From positions 1-50,748 of the forward strand of contig NZ_JAAEAA010000028.1 of the NCBI RefSeq assembly GCF_010119545.1: DNA of 50,748 nucleotides, read 5' to 3'. A program made the translations under genes and the position numbers. The notes under the pieces were generated by a model. That model ran no database searches, was not told the origin of the DNA, and saw only the letters and a list, made by a program, of their open reading frames with translations. This document shows positions 1-10,569 of this stretch, piece after piece; position 1 is the first letter of the stretch, and each line of letters opens with the position of its first letter. Source of the stretch: Pontibacter fetidus. GTDB taxonomy: Bacteria; Bacteroidota; Bacteroidia; Cytophagales; Hymenobacteraceae.

Positions 1-2
1 TA

Positions 3-116
3 TTGAAAAATATAGCCTTGAACATCGCCAGAAAATGTAGCTTCCACTCTATGAAGGATGCGATCACAGCTTTTGCCAACAAAATAACACTGATGGCTAA
101 ATACATTAGAACTTAA
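3..116 (+). CDS. 3' end of a truncated or window-cut CDS, possibly a transposase
   Basis: A frame is open from base 3 to a TAA at 114-116 and would encode about 37 residues rich in Ala, Ile, Asn and Lys, ending in KYIRT. The other two plus frames close quickly. The composition, with basic residues and an ITAFANK-like segment, recalls the C-terminus of DDE transposases of Bacteroidota insertion sequences. This is an impression only, because the stretch is too short to place in a family. It is either the last part of a gene that starts left of the window or a remnant. Confidence 0.3.
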   Translation: MKNIALNIARKCSFHSMKDAITAFANKITLMAKYIRT

Positions 117-320
117 CGACCCTGCCCCTTTGAAGGGGGTAGGGGGATGAACAACGGTACCTATAGCACTTATATTTCTCCCGGTGGTCGTAATGACAAT
201 TTATAAACAATGATGAGAAAAATCCCCATCCTGAGACAAGAAGGGTTAAGGGTAGTTGGATGAAACGAAATATAACTCCAGCCTAATCCAACAATCCATC
301 AAATCTTAAAAATCTTAGTC
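117..320. other. Intergenic gap with a short G/C-rich repeat unit
   Basis: No gene is supported here. Bases 121-150 contain a CCCCTTT-GAAGGGGG palindrome followed by a G-run, similar in style to the CCCCTCAAGGGG palindromes found inside the nuo operon. No convincing terminator for nuoN is visible, although the T-rich minus strand directly after nuoN (about 300-320) could contribute to one. Confidence 0.4.
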
Positions 321-1781
321 CTACTTACTCACAATCTCCGGTACACTCACCAACACATTCTGAATAAGCTGCACCAAACCCGTTGGATAAACACCCACAT
401 AAACCAGCAGCAGCGCCAGCACAGCTAATGTTCCGGCACTGGCTACGTAAACAGATGGTCGTAACCGGATAGCTGGTTCGCGTTCTGTTTCAGGTTGCTG
501 GAACATAACGGCGATGATCTTGATGTAGTAGTACAGACCTATGACACTGTTAAGTACTAGCATCACTACCAGTAACCAAAGTTGGTCGTTTATACCTGCA
601 GCGATGATGTAGAACTTACCAACAAAACCGGCTGTGAGCGGAATTCCGGCGAGTGAAAGCAACATCGCAGAGAATACAGCAGCTGTCCAGGGGCGACGCC
701 AAAGCAGGCCTTTGTAGTCTTCCAATAGCTCCGCATCACTGTTCTTATCCGAAAGCATCGCCACTACACCAAAAGCCCCAACGCTGGTAATAAAATAAGC
801 CACCAGGTAAAAAGTCACAGCTTCTACGCCCATCTGATTACCGGCCATAAAAGCCACTAAAATATAACCAAGGTGCGAGATAGATGAGTAAGCAAGGATA
901 CGTTTTACGTTCTTCTGCATAAGCGCCAGCAGGTTACCTGCGAACATGGACGCAATAGCAACTATAGTTAAGATCGTAACCAGCACCGGGTAACGGAATC
1001 CATCCACTTCCATGAAGAATCGAATCAGCAAGCCCAGTACACCACCCTTGGAAACAGTGGCAATAAAAGCTGTAACCGGAGCAGGTGCACCTTCATACAC
1101 ATCCGGCGTCCACATATGGAAAGGCACAACACCCAGCTTGAAACCAACCCCGATCAGCATCATGCCTATTCCTGTAAGTAACAACAGTGGCAATTCCTGC
1201 ATGCCGGCTATACTTGCAGCCAGTCCAGAGAAAACCATGGTGCCTGTACTAAAGTAAACCAGCGCCATCCCGAACAGCATAAAAGCAGATGAGAAAGCTG
1301 CTAGGATCAGGTATTTAATACCGGCTTCGTCGGAGCGGGGACGGGTGCGTAGGTAAGGAATAAGCGCGTAAAGAGAAATACTCAAAATTTCCAGGCCCAG
1401 GAACAGCGATGCAAAGTGTGTACTGATGACGAGCACGCAGGCACCCAGCGTGGCAAGCACCAACAGCAGGTAGTATTCCTCTTTCCGCTCTTCGCGCTGC
1501 TCAAAATAGGCATACGACAGCATACTCACGAGTAGCGACGTCAGCAGGATCAACCCAATATAGAACACCCCAAATCCATCAATCACAAACATTGGCTCGA
1601 TGATATAAGCCGTTGTGGTGCGCAGCTCGTATAGCGAACCAAATGCTGCAATAAACGACAGCGCCGTAATCACATAAATGATTTTATGGTTGCGCCACGC
1701 AGCGATTACCAGCATCGAAACAAGTACCGCAAAGGTGAGAATCAGCAGCGGCATCAGGTATATGAAATCAGTCTGGCTCAT
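321..1781 (-). CDS. nuoN: NADH-quinone oxidoreductase subunit N
   Basis: This is a 486-residue, highly hydrophobic protein with about 14 predicted membrane segments, close to the length of E. coli NuoN (485). It is one of the three antiporter-like subunits of the membrane arm of respiratory complex I, which couple quinone reduction to proton pumping across the cytoplasmic membrane. The antiporter-family core is visible around PFHMWTPDVYEGAPAPVTAF (about residues 218-240) and KRILAYSSISHLGYIL (about 290-306), which carry the expected conserved Lys, His and Pro residues. It is the last gene of the nuo operon and starts 5 bp after the nuoM stop. Confidence 0.96.
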   Translation of the reverse strand: MSQTDFIYLMPLLILTFAVLVSMLVIAAWRNHKIIYVITALSFIAAFGSLYELRTTTAYIIEPMFVIDGFGVFYIGLILLTSLLVSMLSYAYFEQREERKEEYYLLLVLATLGACVLVISTHFASLFLGLEILSISLYALIPYLRTRPRSDEAGIKYLILAAFSSAFMLFGMALVYFSTGTMVFSGLAASIAGMQELPLLLLTGIGMMLIGVGFKLGVVPFHMWTPDVYEGAPAPVTAFIATVSKGGVLGLLIRFFMEVDGFRYPVLVTILTIVAIASMFAGNLLALMQKNVKRILAYSSISHLGYILVAFMAGNQMGVEAVTFYLVAYFITSVGAFGVVAMLSDKNSDAELLEDYKGLLWRRPWTAAVFSAMLLSLAGIPLTAGFVGKFYIIAAGINDQLWLLVVMLVLNSVIGLYYYIKIIAVMFQQPETEREPAIRLRPSVYVASAGTLAVLALLLVYVGVYPTGLVQLIQNVLVSVPEIVSK

Positions 1782-1786
1782 ATCTT

Positions 1787-3382
1787 TTAATTTGATGATT
1801 GGAAGATCTGGAGATTTGAAAATGCTCGCTGATTTATAGCTAGTTGGTTGATGTCTATAGTTGCATCAGGTTGCCGGTGAAATGCAGTTTTAGGCTCGGC
1901 TATAGTTGGCTCTGGTGCTGTATAAGCCTGTAGCTGTTCGTTTATAGATGGTTTAGCTGTATTCAGGATAGGTTGCGGATACAGACCTAACCAGAGCAGG
2001 CCAAGTACCATCGGTACAGCGATCAGCATTTCCCTGAAGTTTAGGTCACGGAAGGATTCGTGCTGTGGGCCGGGCTCGTAAAATACTTTCTGCATGATTC
2101 GGAGTGAATAAGCCGTTGCCATTACGATTCCTATAGTTGCAAAAACAGTCAGCCAGTTGTTGGCCTGCCAGGAACCGACCAGTGTCAGGAACTCCGCTAT
2201 AAAATTACCCAGACCCGGAAGCCCCAGCGATGCCATCACAAACACCAGCGCGATAACACCCATCTTCGGAGCTTTGGCCCAGAAGCCACCCATTTGGGTA
2301 ATATCGCGGGTATGGATGCGCTCGTACAGGAAGCCGGCAAGTATAAATAGAGCACCAGTGCTCAAGCCATGCGCGATCATTTGCATCACCACACCCTGCA
2401 GTGCCCATTCGTTAAAGGCAAAAACACCCAGAATTACAAAGCCCATGTGGCTCACCGAAGTATAGGCAACCAGCCGTTTCAGGTCGGTTTGGGAGTACGC
2501 AACTACAGCCCCGTAAATGATACCGATCACACCCAGCAGCATCGCCCATGGCGCAAACTCTACAGTGGCAGTCGGGAAGAGCGGCAGCACAAAGCGCAGT
2601 AAACCATAAGCGCCGGTTTTAAGGAGCAATCCGGCAAGTATAAGACTACCAGCAGTGGGTGCCTGCGAGTGCGCATCGGGCAGCCACGAATGAAACGGCA
2701 CGACCGGCAACTTTACCAGGAATGCAGCCAGGAAACCGAACATGAGCAAGCGTGCTGCAGCAGGGGCAAGCGGCGTGTTTAGTAAATCAAAATAGTTAAA
2801 AGTATAAGTGCCTGTTTCGGAGCCGTAGATGAAGTATAAACCAAGTATAGCCAGTAACATCAGCAGTCCGCTTGCCTGTGTGAACAGGAAGAATTTATAA
2901 GCTGCATAGGTCCGGTTCTCATGGCCCCAAACCCCGATCAGGAAATACATTGGTATCAGCATCACTTCCCAGAAAAAGTAGAACAGGAACAGGTCCATGG
3001 TCAGGAACACGCCGGTAATACCAGCCAATACCCAAAGCAAATTAAAATGGAAGAAGCCGGTTTTGTTTTTTATCTCTTTCCAGGAGATGAGCACGGCTAG
3101 CAAGCCCAGGAAGAAAGTCAGCACCAGCATCAGTAAACTCAATCCGTCCAGTGCCAGGCTAAAGCTTACGCCCCATTGCGGAATCCAGGGCACTTCGTAG
3201 CGCAGCAGCCAGGCTGAATCAGCAGGGGCTTTTAAAGTTATCCAAACATAAACTATAAGTATCAGGTCAAGCAACACAGCGGCCAGTGCCACCCAGCGGG
3301 GCAGTTCCGGGTTTAGTTTTTTGGAGAGCCAGGCCAGCAGTCCGCCAGCCATCAGTATCACAATCAGCCAGACGAGTATCAT
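1787..3382 (-). CDS. nuoM: NADH-quinone oxidoreductase subunit M
   Basis: This 531-residue polytopic membrane protein is an antiporter-like proton-pumping subunit of complex I. The family core is clear: FFWEVMLIPMYFLIG near residue 140 with the conserved membrane Glu, PFHSWLPDAHSQAPTAGS near 227, and KRLVAYTSVSHMGFV near 305. It is about 20 residues longer than E. coli NuoM (509). The extra length is a hydrophilic C-terminal tail of roughly 45 residues, rich in Pro, Ala, Gln and Asn, with no recognisable domain. The start ATG overlaps the nuoL stop by 4 bp, which suggests translational coupling. Confidence 0.96.
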   Translation of the reverse strand: MILVWLIVILMAGGLLAWLSKKLNPELPRWVALAAVLLDLILIVYVWITLKAPADSAWLLRYEVPWIPQWGVSFSLALDGLSLLMLVLTFFLGLLAVLISWKEIKNKTGFFHFNLLWVLAGITGVFLTMDLFLFYFFWEVMLIPMYFLIGVWGHENRTYAAYKFFLFTQASGLLMLLAILGLYFIYGSETGTYTFNYFDLLNTPLAPAAARLLMFGFLAAFLVKLPVVPFHSWLPDAHSQAPTAGSLILAGLLLKTGAYGLLRFVLPLFPTATVEFAPWAMLLGVIGIIYGAVVAYSQTDLKRLVAYTSVSHMGFVILGVFAFNEWALQGVVMQMIAHGLSTGALFILAGFLYERIHTRDITQMGGFWAKAPKMGVIALVFVMASLGLPGLGNFIAEFLTLVGSWQANNWLTVFATIGIVMATAYSLRIMQKVFYEPGPQHESFRDLNFREMLIAVPMVLGLLWLGLYPQPILNTAKPSINEQLQAYTAPEPTIAEPKTAFHRQPDATIDINQLAINQRAFSNLQIFQSSN

Positions 3383-5265
3383 AGGAACAGGCTTATAGTT
3401 AGAATCATGATCGCACCGACCACAATGCCGGCCACATAGTTGCGAAGCACACCGTTCTGAGTTTCTGAGAACATCACATGGAAGCCTTCGGCCAGGCGGG
3501 CAAGTCCGGTGTAGAAGCTGTCGATAAAGTCACGTTTGTTGAGCTTGGAGATGAACACGTAAGGCTGCACGATCAGGGCATCATATAGTGTATCGAAGCC
3601 CCAGCCTGAGTGCCAGAAGCGGTGCAGTGCCATCGCAAAACCAGAGCGTTCTATACTTGCCAAAAGCTGCGGACTCTTGATGTAAAACAGGTACGCCACA
3701 AGCACACCACCCAATGAAACTACAGCCGCAATCAACTGGAACATCCATTCGTTTGCAGCCAGTCCTTCGTTGGCAGAGATACCCGGCAGCACTGGTGCCA
3801 GCAGGTCAGAGAATAAGGTAACGTGCCCAAAGTTGTGCGGTAACTCAATAAATCCACCGACCAGCGAAAGTATAGCCAAAATAATAAGCGGTATAGTTAT
3901 GACCTTGCCAGGTGGATGCTCCAGGTGCGTTTTGCTTTCCCCGAAGAAGGTGATGAATACCATCCGGAACGTATAAATAGAAGTGATAAAAGCTCCGAAC
4001 AGACCAGCCAGGTATAGCCACAAGTTGCCATTCTCGCCAGCCAGTGCATACCACAAAATCTGATCTTTGCTGTAGAAACCTGCGGTGATAAGTGGCAGTG
4101 CCGCCAGCGATGCTGCGCCGATCAGGAAGGTCCAGTACACGACGGGCATTTTGTGCCGCAGGCCGCCCATTTTGCGCATGTCCTGCTCGTGGTGCAGTGC
4201 CATAATAATAGCCCCGGCACACAAGAAGAGCAGCGCTTTAAAGAACCCGTGAATCATAAAGTGGAAGATACCAGCCGACCAGGCACCCACGCCAAGCGCC
4301 AAAAACATGTAGCCAATCTGGCTGATGGTGGAGTAGGCGAGTACTCGTTTCAGGTCGTATTGGGTAAGGGCAGAGAAGCCGGCTAGCAGCAAAGTAACAG
4401 CACCAACTATAGCCACTATAGTTTGTGCCATCGGAGCCAGTTCAAAGATCACATACATCCGCGCGATCAGGTACACGCCTGCTGTAACCATAGTAGCCGC
4501 GTGTATCAAAGCAGAAACAGGTGTAGGACCAGCCATGGCATCGGGTAGCCAGGTTTGCAACGGCAACTGACCGGATTTACCCACCGCACCACCCAGCAAT
4601 AACAACGCAACTATAATAGCCATTTGTGAGCCAACACTCCAGACCTCAGGGGCTTCTGAAAGTATAGTTTGAATGTGCAGCGTACCGAAAGTCTGGAACA
4701 GCATGAACAAGCCAATGGCCATAGCAGTATCGCCGACGCGGGTAATAATGAAGGCCTTTCGGGCAGCGTAACCATTCTCTGGCTCTTTGTACCAGAACCC
4801 GATGAGCAGGTAAGAGCAAAGCCCAACACCTTCCCAGCCTAAGTATAAAAGCAGGAGGTTGTCAGCCATTACCAGCATCAGCATAGAGCCTACAAACAGG
4901 TTCATGCACGCAAAGAAGCGGGAATAATTCTGGTCGTCGGCCATGTAGGCGGTGGCGTAAAAATGAATGAGCGCTCCTACAAACGTGATCACGAAAACAA
5001 AAACTATAGACAATGCATCTACATGGAAAGCGATAGAAGGAGAGAAGCCCGCCACATTAAACCACTGCCATACTTCCTGGTGGTAAAACTCCGGTCGGTT
5101 ACTCAGAAATTCTATACCTAACAGTATGGTTATGAACGCAGAAACCGCCACACTTCCCACACCAAGTATAGCCACCAGTGCACGCGACAGGCGGGTGCCA
5201 AAAAGGATCAGCAACAAGGCTCCCAGAAACGGTAGCGCAGGTATAAGCCAGAGTAGATTTTCCAT
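3379..5265 (-). CDS. nuoL: NADH-quinone oxidoreductase subunit L
   Basis: This 628-residue membrane protein is the most distal antiporter-like subunit of complex I (E. coli NuoL is 613). Diagnostic segments are the YLGWEGVGLCSYLLIGFWY block near residue 140, LPLQTWLPDAMAGPTPVSAL near 235, and KRVLAYSTISQIGYMFLALG near 307. The C-terminal part contains the hydrophobic segment and amphipathic region expected for the lateral helix that runs along NuoM and NuoN. It is followed by nuoM with a 4-bp overlap and preceded by nuoK, with 6 bp between them. Confidence 0.96.
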   Translation of the reverse strand: MENLLWLIPALPFLGALLLILFGTRLSRALVAILGVGSVAVSAFITILLGIEFLSNRPEFYHQEVWQWFNVAGFSPSIAFHVDALSIVFVFVITFVGALIHFYATAYMADDQNYSRFFACMNLFVGSMLMLVMADNLLLLYLGWEGVGLCSYLLIGFWYKEPENGYAARKAFIITRVGDTAMAIGLFMLFQTFGTLHIQTILSEAPEVWSVGSQMAIIVALLLLGGAVGKSGQLPLQTWLPDAMAGPTPVSALIHAATMVTAGVYLIARMYVIFELAPMAQTIVAIVGAVTLLLAGFSALTQYDLKRVLAYSTISQIGYMFLALGVGAWSAGIFHFMIHGFFKALLFLCAGAIIMALHHEQDMRKMGGLRHKMPVVYWTFLIGAASLAALPLITAGFYSKDQILWYALAGENGNLWLYLAGLFGAFITSIYTFRMVFITFFGESKTHLEHPPGKVITIPLIILAILSLVGGFIELPHNFGHVTLFSDLLAPVLPGISANEGLAANEWMFQLIAAVVSLGGVLVAYLFYIKSPQLLASIERSGFAMALHRFWHSGWGFDTLYDALIVQPYVFISKLNKRDFIDSFYTGLARLAEGFHVMFSETQNGVLRNYVAGIVVGAIMILTISLFL

Positions 5266-5271
5266 AGTCGG

Positions 5272-5580
5272 TTATCCTTTCATTAAGTTAGCGGCATCAC
5301 TGTCCAGGGTTTTGAGCTGGTGGTAGATCTGAAGTATAAGCGCAAGCCCCACCGATACTTCGGCGGCAGCCATAGTGAGTATAAAAATGAACATCACCTG
5401 CCCGTCGGGTTGCACCCACTTGGAGCCGGCAACTATAAAAGCGAGCCCGGCAGCGTTCAGCATGATCTCGACTGAAATGAGCATGAAAATGATGTTGCGA
5501 CGAATGAGTACGCTGATCAGGCCCAGCATAAAAAGTACGCCAGCCAGCATAAGTGCAGCTTCCATGTGTGCGGGTGTCAT
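5272..5580 (-). CDS. nuoK: NADH-quinone oxidoreductase subunit K
   Basis: This is a small membrane subunit of complex I, 102 residues from the chosen start (E. coli NuoK is 100). The open frame extends upstream to 5691, but the ATG at 5580-5578 overlaps the nuoJ stop in an ATGA arrangement and gives the family length, so it is preferred. Three membrane helices are visible. The NuoK signature Glu residues lie in SVEIMLNAAGLAF (about residues 36-48) and MAAAEVSVGLAL (about 70-81), in positions that carry the proton path in this family. Confidence 0.95.
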   Translation of the reverse strand: MTPAHMEAALMLAGVLFMLGLISVLIRRNIIFMLISVEIMLNAAGLAFIVAGSKWVQPDGQVMFIFILTMAAAEVSVGLALILQIYHQLKTLDSDAANLMKG

Positions 5581-6122
5581 ATGGCTGCGCTCCTTTCTTC
5601 TTTTGGTTGTAAGAACCGGTGCACCACTTTTTTCTTCTGCCGGCCCAGGTGGTAAGCGCCAACTATACCAGCCATTAAAAGTATACCGCATAGCTGTACG
5701 CCCAGCATATAAGGTCCGTACAACGACATGCCCACTAATCTAGCATCCACGGCTACCAAAGCTTCTGTTGGTTGGGTATCAGGAGCTAAAATGATGTATG
5801 CCAGTTCAGCCAGCAACACCAACGAAAGTATAGCCGGACCAACCCAAACCTTTGGCGTAAGCCATTCTTTTTCTTTATCCACATCTTCGTGCGTCAGGTT
5901 CAGCATCATGATCACGAAAATGATAAGCACAACTATAGCCCCGGCGTATATGATAACTTCTAAAGCAGCCATAAATGGAGCACCCAGTGTGAAGAATACC
6001 ACCGCCACAGCCAGGAAAGAAACCACCAGGTACAGCAGTGCATGGATGATGTTGTAGCGGGTTATCGTCATGATGGTAGCGAGTGTGGCAACTGCTGCCG
6101 CGAAGTAAAATGTCAGTTCCAT
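5577..6122 (-). CDS. nuoJ: NADH-quinone oxidoreductase subunit J
   Basis: This 181-residue membrane protein has five predicted helices, matching E. coli NuoJ (184). The family hallmark AALEVIIYAGAIVVLIIFVI lies at about residues 52-72, including the helix that forms a pi-bulge in known structures of complex I. It sits between nuoI (4-bp gap) and nuoK (ATGA overlap). The C-terminal tail is basic and probably cytoplasmic. Confidence 0.95.
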   Translation of the reverse strand: MELTFYFAAAVATLATIMTITRYNIIHALLYLVVSFLAVAVVFFTLGAPFMAALEVIIYAGAIVVLIIFVIMMLNLTHEDVDKEKEWLTPKVWVGPAILSLVLLAELAYIILAPDTQPTEALVAVDARLVGMSLYGPYMLGVQLCGILLMAGIVGAYHLGRQKKKVVHRFLQPKEERSAAI

Positions 6123-6126
6123 GGCC

Positions 6127-6642
6127 TTAGGGGATTAAACTTTTAACATCTACAGGCGGAAGCTCATTTTCTGCTTCGCCTTTGTCTTTTCCGCCGATGG
6201 CCATGCCTGCCACTTTGTAGTAGTTGTAGCCGTGGTACTTGCCCTGGCCGTTTATCAGCAGGTCTTTTTTCTCATACACCAGGTTCTGGCGGTTGTATTC
6301 ACCCATCTCAAAATCAGGGACAAGCTGGATGGCATAGGTAGGGCAGGCGTCTTCGCAGTAACCACAAAATATGCAGCGCGAAAAGTTGATGCGGAAGAAC
6401 TCCGGGTAACGGCGTCCATGCTCATCTTCGGTGGCTTGCAGCGAAATACAGTCTACAGGGCAGGCCGCAGCGCACAGGTTGCAGGCAACGCAGCGTTCGC
6501 CACCGTCCGGATCGCGGGACAGCACAATGCGGCCGCGCCAACGGGTCGGAAGTATAGCTTTCTGCTCGGGGTACTGTATGGTGTCCCGCTTATGGAACGC
6601 ATGCAGAAATGTGAGCCACATACTGCGCAACAAACTAAACAT
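6127..6642 (-). CDS. nuoI: NADH-quinone oxidoreductase subunit I (two 4Fe-4S ferredoxin-type)
   Basis: This 171-residue protein of the peripheral arm of complex I carries electrons towards the quinone site through clusters N6a and N6b. Two complete 4Fe-4S motifs are visible: Cys51, 54, 57 and 61 ([12 protein letters not shown]) and Cys90, 93, 96 and 100 ([12 protein letters not shown]). The spacing is canonical. The N-terminus is an amphipathic anchor. It is separated from nuoH by a 259-bp spacer full of palindromic repeats, which is unusual for this otherwise compact operon. Confidence 0.96.
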   Translation of the reverse strand: MFSLLRSMWLTFLHAFHKRDTIQYPEQKAILPTRWRGRIVLSRDPDGGERCVACNLCAAACPVDCISLQATEDEHGRRYPEFFRINFSRCIFCGYCEDACPTYAIQLVPDFEMGEYNRQNLVYEKKDLLINGQGKYHGYNYYKVAGMAIGGKDKGEAENELPPVDVKSLIP

Positions 6643-6901
6643 AGCTGCTCCTTTCTTTTAAGTGCTTTTCAAACTGTCCCCTTGAGGGGACCACAGGGGT
6701 GTTTACACCTGCGGATAATTACTTTTGGCAAAGACATTGGGGCTTCCTTTACACCCCTATAGTCCCCTCAAGGGGACAGTTTCTGCTTTTCTTCATTTTT
6801 GTCATCTCGACGAAAGGAGAGATTTATCTCAAATTCTAAATAGATTTCTCACTTTGTTCGAAATGACATTATTGAAATCATTACTCATTATTCATTACAA
6901 A
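6643..6901. repeat. Operon-internal spacer with two palindromic repeat families
   Basis: The nuoH-nuoI spacer contains no gene. It holds two inversely oriented copies of one unit, 6671-6708 and 6751-6783, each with a CCCCT-CAAGGGG palindrome next to ACAGTTT and ACACCCC. It also holds an imperfect palindrome at 6801-6867 whose arms begin GTCATCTCGA and end TTCGAAATGAC. The same units recur elsewhere in the window: the first at 12382-12418, and an arm of the second at about 19539 and 30936. They look like small dispersed non-coding elements of REP or MITE type. Confidence 0.75.
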
Positions 6902-7864
6902 TCACCCTTCCAGCCACAGCACCACCGCAGCAGTTATCATCAGATTCACCAAAGTCAGTGGTAGTAAGATCTTCCAGCCGAACTCCATTAACTGGTCATA
7001 TCTTGGTCTTGGCATGGATGCACGCAATAGGATGAAGATCATCAGGAAGGCGACTACTTTGATGATGAACCACACGATAGGCGGCAGGAAATCAGGGCCG
7101 AGCCAACCGCCAAAGTATAGCGTTACCAACATGCAGGAAATGAGCGTGATACCCATGTATTCCCCGATAAAGAACATCCCGAACTTCATGCCCGAATACT
7201 CCGAGTGGAAGCCCGCTATCAGCTCACTTTCTGCTTCCGGAATATCAAAAGGCAGGCGGTGTGTTTCGGCGATGCCGGCGATAAAGAAGATGACAAAACC
7301 CAGGATCTGCGGAATGAAAAACCACAAGCCACGCTGTGCTTCCACGATCTCGCGCAGGTTAAAGGAACCGGCCATCAACACCACACCCATCAACGCCAGA
7401 CCCATAAAAACTTCGTAGGAGATCATCTGCGCCGCGCCGCGCATGGCACCCAGCAAACTATACTTGTTATTTGATGCCCATCCTCCCAGAATGATACTAT
7501 AAGCACCCATCGACGACATGGCCAGGAAAAACAGCAAGCCGATATTCAGGTCTGCAACTATAATTCCGGGTGCAAACGGTATAACTACAAAGCTGAGCAA
7601 TACACTTACTACAACTATAGCTGGCGCCAGCACAAACACCGGTTTATCCGAGAATGGAGGTACCCAATCCTGCTTGAAAAACAGTTTAATAGAGTCGGCA
7701 GCAACTATAAGCAGCCCAAACGGACCAGCACGGTTTGGGCCGTAGCGGTCCTGCCAGAGTGCCAGCATGCGGCGTTCCACCCAGATGAGGGCGGCTGCCA
7801 CGTTCAGCATCACGAACAGTACGCCGCCGATGATCAGTAAGTAGTTTGGTGCTGCGGTTTCCAT
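6902..7864 (-). CDS. nuoH: NADH-quinone oxidoreductase subunit H
   Basis: This 320-residue membrane subunit joins the peripheral and membrane arms of complex I and forms part of the quinone chamber (E. coli NuoH is 325). Signatures visible are [20 protein letters not shown] (about residues 30-49), [14 protein letters not shown] near 137, [20 protein letters not shown] near 200, and [18 protein letters not shown] near 285. The chosen ATG overlaps the end of nuoG by 31 bp. A later Met near residue 19 would remove the first helix, so the long form is preferred. Confidence 0.95.
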   Translation of the reverse strand: METAAPNYLLIIGGVLFVMLNVAAALIWVERRMLALWQDRYGPNRAGPFGLLIVAADSIKLFFKQDWVPPFSDKPVFVLAPAIVVVSVLLSFVVIPFAPGIIVADLNIGLLFFLAMSSMGAYSIILGGWASNNKYSLLGAMRGAAQMISYEVFMGLALMGVVLMAGSFNLREIVEAQRGLWFFIPQILGFVIFFIAGIAETHRLPFDIPEAESELIAGFHSEYSGMKFGMFFIGEYMGITLISCMLVTLYFGGWLGPDFLPPIVWFIIKVVAFLMIFILLRASMPRPRYDQLMEFGWKILLPLTLVNLMITAAVVLWLEG

Positions 7865-10569
7865 TGCAGTTCTCTGTTAAGTATGGCCCAGGCAGGTAAT
7901 TCGGCAAAAGGTACTCCAGGCAAGCCAACAGGTAAGCCGGCGGTGCCGCTGGCTATAGTTGTACTTAGCTTTACTGGCAACTGGTAGAGTTGTCCGTCAA
8001 TGGCAAATGGCATCAGCTGGCCTTCATCCAGTTTCATGCGCAATGCATCGTCGGTGTTAACAGCAATATATGGTTCTGGTATGCGCTCCTGTATCGGTGG
8101 CGACTGGTTACTTAATTCTTCAGACCCGAAAATGTGGTGCAACGGAAGTATAAATAGGTGGCCATCCATCGGTTCAAACTTCTCAGGAACAGCTACAGAG
8201 AACGACACTTTGTGTTCCGGATCAGGCTCAATCAATCTGATGCCAGGGTCTCCGCCTTTCAGGTGTCCGCCTACTTCTTCCTGGTATTTATTTACTGCCT
8301 GGTTCGAGTTCCAGCCCGGGGCCCAGAAGAACGGGATCATGGCCGATGGTGGTTGGCCGCGGTAACCTTCCATGGTATAAGATAGCGGTGAATCCGGGTC
8401 TTCGGTGGGTTTTGGTTCGCTTACGTTAATGTTGGCGCGCATGGCAGTTCGCCCGCTAAAACGATGCGGGGCACGTGGTATCTTTTGTCCTGCAATCCGG
8501 AAATCAGATGGTGGTGTTACCATTTTTATTCCTTCCATTTCCGGATGTTCTTTCACTATAGCACTCAGGATATCGTCGTAGCCATGCCACCAACTGATCT
8601 GGTCGTGGGCAACTATAGTTCCGAGCTCACCCAGCCAGCGCCAGCTTTCCTGTATGTCTTCTATAGTTGGGTGCACCTGGTAAAAGCGCTGCGCCCGTCC
8701 TTCGTTGTTGATGAGTGTTCCATCTGCTTCAGAGAATGCTCCGGCAGCCAGCAATACATCGGCATGTTCGGTAGTCTGGTTATGCAGGTAATCCAGCACG
8801 ATCACTTTTTTGCAGGACTTCAGGAAGTTGGTTACAGTTCCTTCACCAGCCTGACGATATAGGTCGTTTTCAAGTATAATTACCGTATCAGCGTAACCGT
8901 TCTCAATGGCTTCGAAAGCAGACTGTAACCTGTGCCCACCAAGCATGGCTAAGCCCATGCTGTTGCTGGTTGGCAGTGTGAACACTATACCTGCGGTTTT
9001 CTCTTTAGCTACCAAGGCATTCGCAATATTGGCTGCGGCCTTCAATATAGCTTCGCTACCAGCAGATGTTCCTGAGATGATAACCGGATTTTTGGCTTTC
9101 ATCAGCGCATCGGCTATCTGCTGCGCTAGGTGCATATCTTCGTTCTTCAGCCCCCTTACACCTGGTGATTCAGGGTAAATGATGTTGGCTACCGCAAAAC
9201 CTAATCGTGCAATGGCATCCGGGTCTGCGAAGTATGTTTGTGTAGCCAGTTCATCTAGTTTGGTTATAGTTGGAATGGCCATGAAAAGTGGCCCCGTGTC
9301 TGATTGAACTAACTCACGTACAGCCGCATCCTGCCAAACCGGAATGTTGGCTTTGGAAACCTGCTCCAGTAATGGTTCCTGTCGTACTGCCTGCCGCACG
9401 GCCAGTGCCAGCATCGGTGCAGTGTTAGTCAGGTCTTCACCAAGTATAAATACAGCATCGGCTTTCTCTACTTCCCGCATACTTGGTGTTCGGGCACTGC
9501 TTTCCTTTAATATCTTCAGCGAAAGTTCAATCAGGTCATGCTCTGCATCCGAAACTCCGTGGTGGAAATTATCTTCTCCCACCAAGGTCTTTAGCATATA
9601 GTTAGACTCCAGCGATGCACGTGCGGAACCGATGCCAATTACCCTGCCTTGTCGCATAGCCTGTGCTGCTGCCTGCAAAGCGGTATACTTGTCGGTTGCT
9701 TCGGGTAGGTTGCTTCGGACTAAGGATTTGCGGATGCGGCTTACGCTGTTCACATGCTCATAACCAAATCGACCACGGTCACACAAAAAGTAACCATTCA
9801 CTTCCCCGTTATATCGATTGGTGATGTTGCGAAGAGTACCATAGCGTTCACCTGCCGAAATGTTACAGCCCAGGCTGCAATGATGACACACCGATGGCGC
9901 CATCGTCAGGTCCCATTTGCGGGTATAGTGTTGCTTTAAGGTCTTATCTGTGAAAACTCCTGTAGGGCAAACTTCTGCCAGGTTTCCACTGAACTCGCTT
10001 TCCAGAACCCCATCTTCCGCACGGCCAAAGTATAAATGGTTGTGCGCTGCAAATACGTCCAGGTCCTTGCCGCCGGCATAATCTTTATAGTAGCGCACAC
10101 AGCGGTAGCACTGTATGCAGCGGTTCATTTCGTGGTTCAGAAACGGCCCCAGGTATTGGTTTTTGTAGGTGCGTTTATCAAAAGTATAACTTCTATAATT
10201 GTGGCCGGTCATTACGGTCATATCCTGCAAATGGCAGGAGCCGCCTTCGTCGCACACAGCACAATCGTGGGGGTGGTTGGTCATGAGCCAGCCGATAATA
10301 TGTGCCCTGAACTCTTTGGCTTCGGGGTCTACAATAGAAATGCGCATACCATCGCGTACCTGCTCCATACACGACATAAAGAGCTTGCCCTTGGTATCGT
10401 TCTCATCTTTATACACCTTTACCGCGCATTGCCGACAAGCCCCAATAGAGCCCATGGCTGGGTGCCAGCAGAAGTAGGGCACATCCTGGCCCAGCGTCAG
10501 GCAAGTCTCCAATAGGTTCTTTCCGGTCGGTACTTCGAAGGGGGTGTTATCTATATAGATGGTTGCCAT
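7834..10569 (-). CDS. nuoG: NADH-quinone oxidoreductase subunit G, long E. coli-type
   Basis: This 911-residue iron-sulfur subunit of the complex I peripheral arm is nearly the same length as E. coli NuoG (908). In order it has a 2Fe-2S ferredoxin domain (Cys34, 45, 48, 67), the His-Cys3 cluster region ([16 protein letters not shown], about 97-112), a 4Fe-4S site (Cys151, 154, 157, 200), and the N7 site CHHCSLGC (Cys227, 230, 234) with Cys262. A molybdopterin-oxidoreductase-like domain without obvious cofactor role follows to the end. Segments such as [18 protein letters not shown] are strikingly close to the enterobacterial protein. It overlaps nuoF by 19 bp and nuoH by 31 bp. Confidence 0.96.
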   Translation of the reverse strand: MATIYIDNTPFEVPTGKNLLETCLTLGQDVPYFCWHPAMGSIGACRQCAVKVYKDENDTKGKLFMSCMEQVRDGMRISIVDPEAKEFRAHIIGWLMTNHPHDCAVCDEGGSCHLQDMTVMTGHNYRSYTFDKRTYKNQYLGPFLNHEMNRCIQCYRCVRYYKDYAGGKDLDVFAAHNHLYFGRAEDGVLESEFSGNLAEVCPTGVFTDKTLKQHYTRKWDLTMAPSVCHHCSLGCNISAGERYGTLRNITNRYNGEVNGYFLCDRGRFGYEHVNSVSRIRKSLVRSNLPEATDKYTALQAAAQAMRQGRVIGIGSARASLESNYMLKTLVGEDNFHHGVSDAEHDLIELSLKILKESSARTPSMREVEKADAVFILGEDLTNTAPMLALAVRQAVRQEPLLEQVSKANIPVWQDAAVRELVQSDTGPLFMAIPTITKLDELATQTYFADPDAIARLGFAVANIIYPESPGVRGLKNEDMHLAQQIADALMKAKNPVIISGTSAGSEAILKAAANIANALVAKEKTAGIVFTLPTSNSMGLAMLGGHRLQSAFEAIENGYADTVIILENDLYRQAGEGTVTNFLKSCKKVIVLDYLHNQTTEHADVLLAAGAFSEADGTLINNEGRAQRFYQVHPTIEDIQESWRWLGELGTIVAHDQISWWHGYDDILSAIVKEHPEMEGIKMVTPPSDFRIAGQKIPRAPHRFSGRTAMRANINVSEPKPTEDPDSPLSYTMEGYRGQPPSAMIPFFWAPGWNSNQAVNKYQEEVGGHLKGGDPGIRLIEPDPEHKVSFSVAVPEKFEPMDGHLFILPLHHIFGSEELSNQSPPIQERIPEPYIAVNTDDALRMKLDEGQLMPFAIDGQLYQLPVKLSTTIASGTAGLPVGLPGVPFAELPAWAILNRELQWKPQHQTTY

